Shown here in pieces: positions 1 through 10,443 of a stretch of 64,000 nt of DNA; the first letter of the stretch is position 1; each line of letters begins with the position of its first letter. The DNA is from Hsuehochloa calcarea (lineage: Eukaryota > Streptophyta > Magnoliopsida > Poales > Poaceae). The stretch is taken from positions 38,095,662 through 38,159,661 of the forward strand of contig CM070604.1 of the NCBI GenBank assembly GCA_036346395.1, written 5' to 3'. Below the pieces are notes generated by a model. The model was not told the DNA's origin. It ran no database searches and saw only the letters and a program-made list of their open reading frames with translations. The position numbers and the translations under genes are program-made.

Positions 1-1102
1 GTTTTATGGAAATATTTATACCTCTTTTTATGGTTCATCATGTAATAGTTGATCATTGGTGCCATTTTGCTACAAACCCTAACTAATTTTAAAGATATTG
101 TAAAATAATCAGTTATAAACATGTCGAACTGGGCTAAAAAGAGCATGCAAAAAGCATTTTTGAGGATGTGGCAAAATAAAATAAAAAACAATTGTCAAAT
201 TAAAGTCCACCATGACGATGGCCTCGTGGAGACGATCGAAATGCATAATAGCAAATTTGTTGGTGCAAAAGCCCACGAGCTTGTGAGAAGACACCATTCC
301 TGAAGACTTGATTGTTCCAAAGGATGGTTGTAGCGACAGAAGGCTCGAATCCGAGGAATTTGGACACGATTGGCTTCGTAGCACACAAGAATTTCAAATC
401 TAGCCCCTTTAGGCACGAATTTTCAATTTTGGCCCCCACCTCCCACGTCTTTGCGCCCGAAACGCAATAGGCCGCTCTTTCGTCGTAACGCAGACGGTCG
501 TCGCTGCTGCGCCTCCCGCATCTGCAGACTAAAAGCTCGCATTCCGCACCACAATTGGTCTCTCTCCCGCGCTCGGCCCACTTGCCGCGGCAGTCGCCCT
601 CCCCTACCACGCGCGCCGCACCCACGCGGCTCATTGTGCATCGGCGCTGCTGCGCCACGCCCGCCACGCACTACCGAGTCCTCCTAGCCCGGCTTGTGCG
701 CGCCACGGGCAGCGCCGCGCCCGCCCGCCGCACGCTGCGCACCTCTCGCCGCAGCGCCCATGCGTCGCGTCTCCCCAACTTGGTCCCTTGCGTGCTGTGG
801 CTCGCCGGCACCTGGTGCTAGCTGTCGCACGTAGACGCAATAAATTTTCTCGTTGAGCCAGAGAAGCAGAGAGGAAGTGAAGCAAAGAGGAAGAGAAGGG
901 AGCTGCGAAGCAGTCCGGAGTTGCAGTTTTCGTAGTTGCATAAGTTATTCATCGTGTTTTGCACTCCAAGAGAAAGGTGATTGTGATCGACATGCTCAAT
1001 TCCTATGGTTTTAGTAATGTGATTAGCAACATTACTTGAATAAAATCGACATGCGAGGAGGAGCATGCGTTGGTCTCTGGTGTTGAAGGAGGAGCGGGTG
1101 AG
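1..1102. other. Unrecognised sequence with GC-rich core
   Basis: No gene or element could be identified here. Positions 430-830 are very GC-rich and carry several overlapping ORFs on both strands, which is expected of such composition and is not evidence of coding. Positions 850-920 are a purine-rich GA/AAG tract. It ends where an LTR begins at 1103. It could be part of an older element or degraded genic DNA. Confidence 0.4.
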
Positions 1103-1713
1103 TGTAACAGCTCAAATTTCTTTTTCAGTTGAAAATAAAATTTAAATATTTTCTTGAATTTTTTAAAAGATTTTTCCTACTTATTTTAAAGCCACAATAA
1201 ATCATGTGCAAAAAGTAACTACCAATTATGAGTTGAAAATATTTTATTTAAGTCCAAAATGACCTAGGAAATTTTTATGAATTTTTCCATGTTTGTTGGA
1301 CTTTATTAGCTATTTTCTAAAGCCTAAATAAATTGTTGAAATTATTTTAAATCAGTAAAGCACTCAAAAATCCGAAAAAGTGGTCGGGCCGAATTTCTTC
1401 CACGGCCCACGGCCTTTTTCTTCAGCGCCGACCCACCATCGACCAGCTTTCTTCTCTTTGTCTCATCCGTCCGACCCCACCTGTCATCCCCTTCATCACC
1501 CTTCGTCTTCCTTCGGCCGAAAAAGAGCACCGTCGATCCGGTCATTTAACCTGCTTTGATTCATCTGTTTCCCCTCGAGATCGTGCCCAGTAACTGCCAT
1601 GATCATCATTCACTCCCGGCCTCAATCCATCGACCGTTTCTCCTTCTTAACTCGCTTTACTTATCGCCACCACGTCCGCCTTTATCACTCGCACATGACC
1701 CCGACAATCTAGC

Positions 1714-1721
1714 TATAAAAG
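1714..1721 (+). promoter_or_regulatory. TATA box of LTR X
   Basis: TATAAAAG lies inside the LTR about 610 bp from its start, followed by GC-rich untranslated-looking sequence. This is the usual place for the U3/R promoter of a plant gypsy LTR. It is inferred from motif and position only. Confidence 0.5.
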
Positions 1722-2124
1722 GGGGAATTGCCTTTACATTTCCCCCGCACACTAGTCCCGCATCCACAACCACATTGCTTGTTTCTTTTCGTCGGAATCG
1801 AAGCCGAAGCTCCTCCGTCACAAGCACTAGCGCTACCGAGTGTGCCGTCGTCCGTTGTTCTCTGGTGTCGTCGTTCACACCAGAAGTTTCGTCGTGTCGT
1901 GTTCTACCTCAGGCATACTTCCTCTTCGCCGAAGGATCATCGGAGCACCGTTGCCACTAGAACCCATACTCCGCCGCCGCCAAACACTCCGTTATGCTCT
2001 GCCATCGTAAGGTACCCCATGTAGGTTTAGTGTCTTCTCCTTTCCCTTTTGCACACCTTCGCGTAGCTCGTCGTGGCGTGTAGCGCCGACGAGCTTGTAG
2101 CCGAGTGCCGCCGCTTTCGTCATA

Positions 2125-2612
2125 TGTAGTCGAAACCTTTTGGTTGCGTAGTCGTAGCTCCTTTCGACTAGGTAGTCGTAGCTCCTTCAACTAGATAGTC
2201 GTAGCTTCTCTCGAATAGATAGTCGTAGCTTCCTTCGACTAGATAGACGTAGCTTCTGTCAAATAGAGAGTCGTAGCTTTCTTTCGATCAATGTAGTTGA
2301 AACCTTTCTTTTGACCAGTGTTGTTGAAATCTCTTTCGACCAGTATAATCGAAATCTTTTTCGACCAGTATAGTCGAAACCTTTCTTTTTACCAGTGTTG
2401 TCAAAATCTCTTTCGACTAATGTGGTCAAAACCTTTCTTTCGACCAGTATTCTTGAAATCTCTTTCGACCAGTATAATCAAAATCTCTTTCGACCAGTGT
2501 AGTCGAAACCTTTCTTTCGACCAGTGTTGTCGAAATCTCTTTCAACCAGTGTAGTCGAAACCTTTCTTTCAACCAGTGTTGTCGTAATCCCTTTCGACCA
2601 GCGTACTCAGAA
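2125..2612 (+). repeat. GTCG/GACC minisatellite in LTR X
   Basis: Two blocks of imperfect tandem repeats. In the first (about 2125-2280) the unit is roughly 33-35 bp and contains tagtcgtagct and a ttcgactaga-like half. In the second (about 2280-2612) the unit is roughly 36-40 bp with cctttctttcgaccagt and gtcgaaatct. Each unit holds a GTCG and a CGAC, so the strand can fold on itself. Similar GTCGTA arrays occur in the plus-array LTRs. Confidence 0.75.
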
Positions 2613-2712
2613 GGTGAACAGTACTACAAGATGAACAGTACTCGAAGATGAACAATACTTGAAGATAACCAGTGCTCGGAGTGAACAATGCTCGGAAGAG
2701 AACAATACTCGG
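2605..2712 (+). repeat. Short tandem repeat (gaacagtactcg-like)
   Basis: About six imperfect copies of a 16-18 bp unit containing 'gaacaatactcg' or 'gaacagtactcg' directly follow the larger minisatellite. No function is apparent. Confidence 0.6.
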
Positions 2713-3523
2713 ATTCTATCACTTCTTTTGATATTCAAACTTCCAGATGTTCGTTCTCCTTTCATACGAACTCCAAATCTGTCGATTCTTATTCCTAAAT
2801 CTATATAAATTCAATATCTACCTTCCAGAACTAAAATTACTTAATTTAGAGTTACTTGTATTTTGATTTGTATTTGTTTGTTCATGTTGTATTTTCACGT
2901 ATAGATTACGACAATTGTGGGAAGTTAAATTAGAAGAAGAAGAGTCCTTCGAGCAAGACAAGTTATACCTTTGACCATGTTGACCCTAATATTTTTAATT
3001 ATTTAATTCTGTTTTAAGGTACTATTGTATGCATATTTCTATACAATTATTTTAAATTCCTAGTTAATCTATTTCCTTTATATGGCCAATGTTGTTGTTT
3101 GAATAGTATATCCCTTGTCGCCATAGTTAAAATAAAATTTTAAAATGATATACTTAGACAATGCTTAGACCAAAATCTTGAATTTGGGGAGTTTTAGCCA
3201 AAATTATTCAAAATTGATTCAAATTGAGTATATGGTATTTTCTTACCATAGAAGTTTTAGAAAATGATTTTTCTTGCAAAATAAATCAATATGGTTTAGA
3301 GTTGGATAAAATGGAAAATTGGATTGGTGCAAGTCAATGCACAGGATTGATCCATTTTCATGGTTGAGTCTAGGGTTGTGGAATGTTGCATAGGTTGGTT
3401 AAGGACCGGTCTTCGAGCCGCATCTTGCTAAGCTCCACCGTACTACCACATGTCCTGTATGGGCAAGATTAGGCCAAATAATTTATAATACTTCATTGTT
3501 GTTTATGCCATGTTGATGTGTGG

Positions 3524-3528
3524 GTGTT
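3524..3528. repeat. Target site duplication GTGTT (left)
   Basis: The left copy of the 5-bp duplication flanking solo LTR Y; the right copy is at 6836-6840. Five base pairs is the normal Ty3/gypsy integration stagger. Confidence 0.85.
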
Positions 3529-6500
3529 TGTAACATCCCAAAGTTCTGTTACCAAAATAAAATTAATAAAGTTATTATTTTATTTTATTTTGTGAAATTT
3601 AAAAGAGATCTATCGCTTTTCTTGAATTTCCTAAATTCTAAAAGTTAAAAATAAAATTTATTGAGTTTTCTGCTATTTAATTGGATTTAAATTGCAAAAT
3701 AAAATTTTAATTAATTTCTGGAATTTTCTGGTATTTAAAAATGCTTTTCCCATATTTCAGAAAATGAGTTTAATTACTGTACAAAAATAAATATAAATTT
3801 AATTATTAATTATTTTTTTATTAAGTTCAAAATAAATAAAGGAATTTCTCTAAATTTTTCTAGAATTTTTGAACACTGTTTGTTATTTTCTAAAAATCTC
3901 TATTTGATTTTTGTATTATCTAGCACATAAAAATGAATTGCCGTTCGCAAGTAAAAGAGAAATTTTTGTTGAAACTATTTTATTTAAGATAAAAATACCC
4001 TATTGAACTACTCTAAAAAGTTATAGAATTTTTAGACCTATATTACTATTTTTCAAGATTAAAAATAATTTTCAGCAATATAAAAATAATTACTGTATAA
4101 TAATAAAATTATTATTTTTACTTTTATTATTTTATTTACGTTCAGAATCTGGTGTTTAATATGTCTGATTTATTTGGGATTTTTCGAAATTGATTTGGTA
4201 TTTTTTCGGAATTAATTAATGCTTTTCGAATTTTGAAAAAAAAGAATATTCCTCGGAATATTCCGGCTGCTACAGTGCGGCGCCCAAAAATTCAGCCCAA
4301 AAATCCGGTTATAACTCCGGCGAGCAATTCCCGCCAAACCGTTACTCCTTTGTGCCTATAAATTGAACCGTAGCCCCTCCTCCTCATTCCCCACATCCCA
4401 CTCGCTCAGATTCGTGAAAAGCCTCCCGGAGCTCCCTCTGCTAGCTCTTCTTCTCCAACTCCGGTGACAACTCCGGCGAGCCCGATCTCTCCATCTGTAG
4501 CTCCGTTGTGCACCAAATTTTACCGTTGCGTTCCTATAGAGATTCTCTACATTTCTATTCAAGCCAAATTTTGATATACATACTGTTTTACATCGACTAC
4601 AAAAGACCGAGCCTTCTTCTCCAACTCCGTGAGAACTCCCATGAGCCCGATCTCCTCATCCGTTGATCCACTCTGTACCAAAATTTATTGGTGAGTTCCT
4701 ATTGAGATTATCCATATTTCTATTCAAGTGGAATTTTGATTCACTAACTTTTTCACCACCGGTCACATCTTCTTCCCCAAGTCCGGCGAGAACTCCGTCG
4801 ACCCCGATCTCTTCATCTGTTTGGTAATTGCGTGAGCCCTTTTATCTACATATTCCTTTCAATATTATCTATCTTTCTATTCAAACAAAATTTTGAATTC
4901 GAAATAATTCAGCACCGCTATGTCGTGTCATGTGGCGCCAAATCATTGCCATGTCACTGCCACATCACCACATAGTCTATATGGCTGTCATCCAAGTGCC
5001 ACCTCACTTTCTCTCTCCAAATCAATAGACATGTCATGCCATCTGTATATTTCCTCTTTATCTTTGGAAAATCAATCTCTTAAATTCTGAAATTCGGAAT
5101 TTAATCTTTTCATGTAACTTTCAACCTTCCGAAAATTCGTTCTTCTTCATACGAACTCCGATTCTATCGATTCAAATTCCTATATTCATATAAAGTAGAT
5201 ATCTTCCTTATAGTATTTTTTGGGATTTTATTTGGATTTTGTTTGAATTTGGCTTATGTACGCGTATAGATTTCGACGATTCTGGAGAGACAGATTTCGA
5301 CGCCGTTTGAGAACAACACATAACCAAGCAAGGCAAGTTATACCTTTGATCATATTTGATCCCAATATTTCAAATTTTTTAAATTCTGTTTTAAATTATT
5401 ATTGCATGCTATTTCTATTCAAGTAATTTAAATACATGCTTTAAATTATAGTTATTCCCATTGCCATTGTATAGCCAACTTTGTCGTTGAATGAAACATA
5501 CCTTGACACATTAGATAAAAATCGGTTTATGCGAAGAGTATGAACGAGAACATTTTGGGGAAAATTATGCTTAGACATGCTTAGACCAAAATGTTGATTA
5601 AAATTTGGCCCAAATAATCAACTATTGTTTAAAAGCCTATGACATTGGTTTGTCATGGAAGATTTTACAAATGACTTTGAAAAGCAAAAATGAAAAGTTG
5701 GTTTGTACTTGGGCGAAATGGATGCTTGGTGGGTGCAGGTTTATGCACGGGCTCAATCCGGGTAGGTTTGAGGCCCAGGGGTTATTTTGGAAGTCGCCTG
5801 TCGATTAAGGACCGGTCTTGAGCCGCATCTTGCTAAGCCACATCAGACTACCACATGTCTGTATGGGCGGGACTGGCTAAATAATTTGTAACATTCCATC
5901 TTAGTTGTGCCATTTTGGTGTGTGGGTGTCGGTTAGACATTATTCCCACATGGCGCAAGAGGGGGCTTGAATCCGGCGGGTGGTTAGCCCAATGGAAGCG
6001 AAACCTTAGCGAGGCAAGACTACGGTGGGATGGAGCATTGTAAAAGCCTTGACACGTGCTCTAGACTGCTTACCTAAGGTAGTGAGCAGTGGGATCGACG
6101 GATGCCAAACAAACTAGAGAATTCATGTCTTGTGGGTAAAGTTGTACAACCTCTGCAGTGTAAAACTATTCAATAGCGTGTCCACGGTCATGGACATCTT
6201 GAGCAAAGCCACTCAAAGTTAGACTTTGATTTTGTTTTAAAAATGATTTTTTTTTGCAAATGATTTGAGGATGGTTAATCCTTGTGGTAAAATTGGGCGG
6301 TTAGCCATGTGATAGGAGGGTATCCATCACCATGTTTCATATGGAGGTTATCCTACTATAAAACTTGAGAATTTATAAAATGAATTTTAGTTATAAAATA
6401 TCTGCTTTGGAACTTAGTACAAATATTTAAAGAAAATATTGCTTTATGCAAATTCAACCAATAAGCCTTCCTTTGATATATCCATGCATGCATTAACTCA

Positions 6501-6835
6501 CATTCTTGGGTGTAACTTGCGAGCACGGTAGTTGTGCTCACCCTTGCTTCATGCAAATAAATTTCAGAGGAGAAGAACTTCGGATTTCAACGACTAGGCC
6601 GCTACCCCAGTCGATTGCCTGTGGCAGATCAGCTGGACTCCACTACTTCTTCGTCTTCCGCTGTGCTTGTTTATTGTTGGCTTGTAAGCCTTTCTTGTAA
6701 TCAACTCTGATATTTATAATAAAGTTGTGCGATTTATGGATGTTACCATATCATTTCTTTGTGTGAACTAGCTACACGATCATGGGACTAGTTCGAAATG
6801 CCGAGAGGATTACGGGTGTTACTCCGGATCAAGCA
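3529..6835 (+). mobile_element. Solo LTR Y, gypsy type, nested in LTR X
   Basis: This 3307-bp LTR starts TGTAACATCCC and ends GGATCAAGCA, so it has TG...CA ends. The five bases before it (3524-3528) and after it (6836-6840) are both GTGTT, a perfect target duplication. Removing the LTR and one copy rejoins LTR X to match the equivalent stretch of Y itself (around 5925-5945). No primer site, gag-pol or second LTR is present, so it is a solo LTR left by LTR-LTR recombination. Its TATA box is at 4357. Confidence 0.88.
4357..4364 (+). promoter_or_regulatory. TATA box of solo LTR Y
   Basis: TATAAATT follows a GC-rich stretch and precedes pyrimidine-rich sequence about 830 bp into the LTR. Its position resembles that of the TATA boxes in the other gypsy LTRs here. 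Confidence 0.5.
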
Positions 6836-6840
6836 GTGTT

Positions 6841-7661
6841 GGTTAGACAGTAGTCCCACTTGGCACAAGAGGGGGCTTCCGGCGGGTAGTTAACCCAATG
6901 GAGTTGAAACCTTGGCGGGCATAATAACTTTGGGATAGAGCATTATAATGCCTTATGATAGTAGTTTAGTCGCACGTGTAGGGAAGCCTATATTGGCCAA
7001 CTTGTTAAGCAAATTATCTCTTGTGCGTAAAATTGTACAAGCTTTGCAGAGTGTAAAACTATTCGAATAGCCGTGTCCACAGTCATGGACATGCCGAGCA
7101 AAACCACTCCAAGTTAGAATTTGGTTTTGTTTTTAAAATGATTTAGCAAATGATTTTCAGGATGGTTAATCCTTGTGGTAAAATTGGACATTTAGCCATG
7201 TGATAGGAGGGTATCCTTCACCATTCTTGACTGGAGGTTATCCACTATAAATTTCCAATTTAAAAATATAATTTTAGTTATGGATTAAAAGAATTGCCTT
7301 GAACTTAGTAATGGTATTTAAACGTGAAAATGAAGTTTTGTGCAAAATAACCATATATCCTTTCCCTTTGACATTATCCAGTATGCATTATACTCTGTCA
7401 GTTGGGTGTAACTTGCGAGTACATAAGTTTTGCTCACTCTTGTTGAATAAAATTTATTCGGGTGAAGTTTATTATCAAGACGATGAGGATCAGCATGACT
7501 AGGTTGCGCCCCCAGACGGCTGTCGGTGGCGAATAGTGTGGCCTACCAATTTACTTTGCTTCCACTGTTCTTTTTATGTTTGGCTGTGTGCCTAATTTTG
7601 TAATAAACTCTGATTATCAATAAATACATGTGTGATATGATTTTGCTATCACTTTTGTTTG
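6841..7661 (+). mobile_element. Gypsy-type LTR X, second part
   Basis: Continues LTR X after the nested solo LTR. It aligns with the last third of Y (5931 onward: the gttagac, 'agagggggctt' and 'gtgataggagggtatcc' blocks). It includes the palindrome CTATTCGAATAG at 7059-7070. It ends at 7661 where a copia LTR was inserted. The true 3' end of X and any internal region are absent from the window. Confidence 0.7.
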
Positions 7662-8603
7662 TGTGGATATCATGGGGATATGCTCCAGATCTTAGGATGA
7701 TGTGACAATTGGCAATGGTGTTTACGGTTTGTCGTTTCACGGGTTTTCGACAAAGTTTCAAGCATTCTGGACAGGGGCGGTCCGACCGGCCATAGCATGG
7801 CGGTCCGACCGGTCCCAAATCGGTCGGACCGGCCATGTGCGGTGGTCGGACCGGCTGTGACCTAAAAGTGTTCAGAACTGGCTGGGCCAAAAATAGGTGT
7901 TGTAGGCAAGTGAGGGGATCCCAATGCACTTGGTCTCATAATTTTGGAGCCTCAAGCAAAAGTTCTATTCAATTTAAGTTTCGAAGGTTTGAATTTGGGG
8001 CATGAATTTGGCTAAGTCCACAGTGGCGGTCCGACAGGCTCACAGGAGTGGTCCGATCGTTAGACGGAGGGGTCCGGCCGCTCACGAGCTGGCCGGTCGG
8101 ACCACTTCCACTGAGCGTCACCAACTTTGTGGTGATGTTATTTTGTTAGGTCAAGTTCATTGGTATTATGGCATATGTATTGCATGATGCATATTTTGAC
8201 TAACATGGGTCAAGTTGTGAAGAACTTGTTCCTGAATTCGTGTTTGCTTGTCTATGGTTGTGCAGGTTGCTTGGTGGTCAACGACGGTCAGCGGCGAGGA
8301 GGATCGGGACTAGACTTGGAGAGTTGAGGTCGAGCGTTCGGCGATGCCGGTGAGTCAATGACTCAAGCGTGGCGCAAGATGGACAAGGGTGACCTATTAG
8401 CAAATCGAGGCGCAAGATGGCGCTAGGTGAAGCTGTTTAGGTCAAGGTTAAAAACGGCGCTTATGAAGCGTGCGTGTGTGACCCGTTTGTTAGTGGGCCT
8501 TAACGGGAGCCCAATGGAGTCAAACCCTAGGTGTTCTAGGCCTCCACTATAAATAGGAGGAGGTGGTGGCTGCACCACCTAGCTCTTTGATATCTCGCCT
8601 CTT
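7662..8603 (+). mobile_element. Truncated Ty1/copia LTR, plus orientation
   Basis: Starts TGTGGATATC, the same start as the complete copia LTR at 57039, and follows it through the CGGTCNGACCG-rich block, the 'gtcaagttgtgaagaacttgttcc' region and the TATA box. It breaks off about 50 bp after the TATA box, where chromovirus reverse transcriptase sequence begins. Its 5' flank is GTTTG, but the matching right end is lost, so no target duplication can be checked. Confidence 0.8.
8548..8555 (+). promoter_or_regulatory. TATA box of truncated copia LTR
   Basis: TATAAATA sits in the context 'ctccactataaatagg', matching the equivalent position in the solo copia LTR (48396) and the complete copia LTR (57967). 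Confidence 0.6.
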
Positions 8604-9257
8604 TCATGTTCCTCATCGTCCTTAGAATAGATAAGAATATCATCGATGAAGACCACGACAAACTTATCCAAATACTCCATGAATACCGAATTCATGAGGT
8701 TCATGAACAAGGCAGGAGCATTGGTTAAGCCAAATGACATGACGGTGTACACATACAAGCCGTAGCGAGTAGAGAAGGCCGTCTTTGGAATATCCTCGGG
8801 TCGTATCCGAACTTGATGATATCCCACTCTCAAATCAATCTTGGAGAATACTCGAGCTCCAGTTAATTGATCAAAGAGATCATCAATGCGGGGCAAAGGA
8901 TACTTGTTCTTTACTGAATTACCTCATTAAGCGGACGGTAATCACGCACATGCGTAAAAGTATTGTCCTTTTTCTTACGAAGAATCTTTGGACAACCCCA
9001 CGGGGATGAGCTAGGGCGGATGAAACCTTTCTCTTGCAGCTCATTCAATTGCTTCTTCAACTCCACCAACTCGTTCGGTGGCATCCGATAATGCCTCTTT
9101 GAAATCGGGCGATGCGGAACCAACTCGATGACAAACTCGAGATCTCGAATGGTGGCATCACGGGAAGATCTTCGGGAAAGATATCAGCGAAGTCACAAAC
9201 TGTTGGGACTTCATTAATATCTAGAGCGGGCTTCTTCAAGCGCGAAGAGATGCGGAC
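8604..9257 (-). pseudogene. Truncated pol (protease linker and reverse transcriptase), minus array copy A
   Basis: Read on the minus strand, this gives the linker 'DINEVPTVCDFADIFPEDLP' (9239 downward), then RT motifs 'NELQEKGFIRPSSSPWG', 'DYRPLNE', 'KIDLRVGYHQVRI', 'MSFGLTNAPALF' and the catalytic 'FIDDILIYS'. Both active-site aspartates are present, but the frame is broken around 8900-8920 and 9120-9160. The gene stops at the array's left breakpoint, so RNase H and integrase are missing. It belongs to the same family as the RT at 37000. A non-functional fragment. Confidence 0.85.
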
Positions 9258-9559
9258 CTAGCGACTTTGGCGAACACCTTTCGCCGGAAGACTAGATAGA
9301 GAGACACTTCTTGGCGCAATCGATTTGTCCCTTATGCTGAAACACCGCAAGTCCCCCACGCGGCTGGTGACCACTCCCTTGCCCGGATCCTGAAACACCG
9401 GTAAGGGCGGAAGTGTTGCGCGCGATGATGTCCAGAAGAACCCTCCTGTCCTCTGCACGGTTGCGCTCGATCTGAAGAAGGACCTCGGCCATGGTCGGAG
9501 GAGGAGGAAGATCCTCGTCGGACGGTGGTAACCTTGGCCGCTCTGAGTCGTCCGGCCAT
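9258..9559 (-). pseudogene. gag N-terminus fused to protease remnant by deletion, copy A
   Basis: The ATG (complement of 9557-9559) opens a gag whose beginning matches the plus copies: proline-rich start, then 'MAEVLLQIERNRAEDRRVL' and 'ARNTSALTG'. Near 9340 it jumps from gag (after a 'GGLA'-like segment) straight into sequence matching the post-protease region 'HKGQIDCAKKC'. Comparison with 35420-36610 shows about 1.2 kb missing. The lost segment holds most of gag, the zinc knuckle and the protease DSG motif. The element could not make its own capsid or protease. Copy B has the same junction. Confidence 0.8.
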
Positions 9560-10430
9560 CCTGTTACAAGAAACTTTGGTTAAAATTAGACTCAGAGATT
9601 CAAAGCCGAAAGAAAGCGAAAAGCTAGCGACTAGGGGAATGGAATACCCCCTAACCGAACGCCAAAACCGTAAGTATGTAAACTTCAACAGGCTAATAAA
9701 AAGACTCCAAAAACCGCAATGAATCATCAAACCAAAGCTCAACTTCCCAACGCAACTAACCCGTATTGAATGAACGAGCAATTGATTGAGAAGACTAAAA
9801 ACCAGAAGATTCAGGTAAGATCTAATACTATTTAAAGAGCAAGGTTCAATCAGCGAAAATAGTGTTAGATACATAGCTAACTAGTATCACATCTTACCCT
9901 TCTACTCCCACAAGTTTTAGTTGATTAAACTCTCATTTTCTACCCCATTAGAAACCATCGAGCTTGCTGTCCGGAAATTGAGGTTGCTGTAGCGATTTCG
10001 CATCCAAGCTTCCAGCCGAAGTCTTCTATCCTAGAAACTTCAAAATCTGGCACACTTCAACTTGCCAAGCTCGGTGGTCCCATCAGAAACCATTGAGCTC
10101 GCTGTCTGGAAATTGAGGCGTCTTGTCAGATTCGCATCCAAGCCTCTAGCCAAATCTTGATCCGAAACTTCAAAAACCCTAAGCACTTCAATTTGCCAAA
10201 CTCAGTGGTTCCCAAAATCCATTTAATCGATAACACTATCTTTGAAAAGGAGATGAGAGGAAAACAACTTTTAAAACTCAAATTAGAGTAAGATGAGAGG
10301 AGAAAGCTAAGATAGGTAAGGAATAAAATCTGAGAATTCCTTAAGCTTTCCAAAATCATTTGATACCTTGAAAATAAGATTTTCCAAAATATCCTAAAGA
10401 CGACCAAGCTTGGGTTACTACGGTCAGTAT
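9560..10430 (-). other. Leader between primer site and gag, minus copy A
   Basis: Untranslated leader of the chromovirus. It contains several imperfect copies, about 100 bp apart, of a segment with 'cattgagctcgctgtctggaaattgagg' type sequence (9940-10160) and related phrases. The equivalent segment recurs in all copies (17940-18240, 25500-25800, 34580-34860). No convincing ORF. Confidence 0.6.
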
Positions 10431-10443
10431 GGCTCCGATACCA
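10431..10443 (-). other. Primer binding site, minus array copy A
   Basis: On the minus strand this reads TGGTATCGGAGCC, one base away from the initiator tRNA-Met complement TGGTATCAGAGCC seen in the plus copies. It lies six bases from the LTR end at 10449. The single change falls in a CAG. Confidence 0.75.

Larger units (their letters stand above)
1103..3528 (+). mobile_element. Gypsy-type LTR X, first part (split by solo LTR Y)
   Basis: This begins with TGTAACA, the same kind of start as the other gypsy LTRs in the window (TGTAACATCCC). It stops at 3528, where solo LTR Y was inserted, and resumes at 6841. X and Y share blocks, for example the one beginning AAGGACCGGTCTT (3400s and 5810s) and the doubled 'cttagac' motif (3150s and 5570s), so they belong to one family. 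It carries a TATA box and two minisatellites but no coding sequence. Together the two parts are about 3.25 kb, close to Y's 3.3 kb. Confidence 0.75.

Noticed and set aside
1556..1960. 134-codon ORF in LTR X
   Set aside because: It overlaps the TATA box and GC-rich leader of an LTR, has no recognisable domain and overlaps ORFs in other frames.
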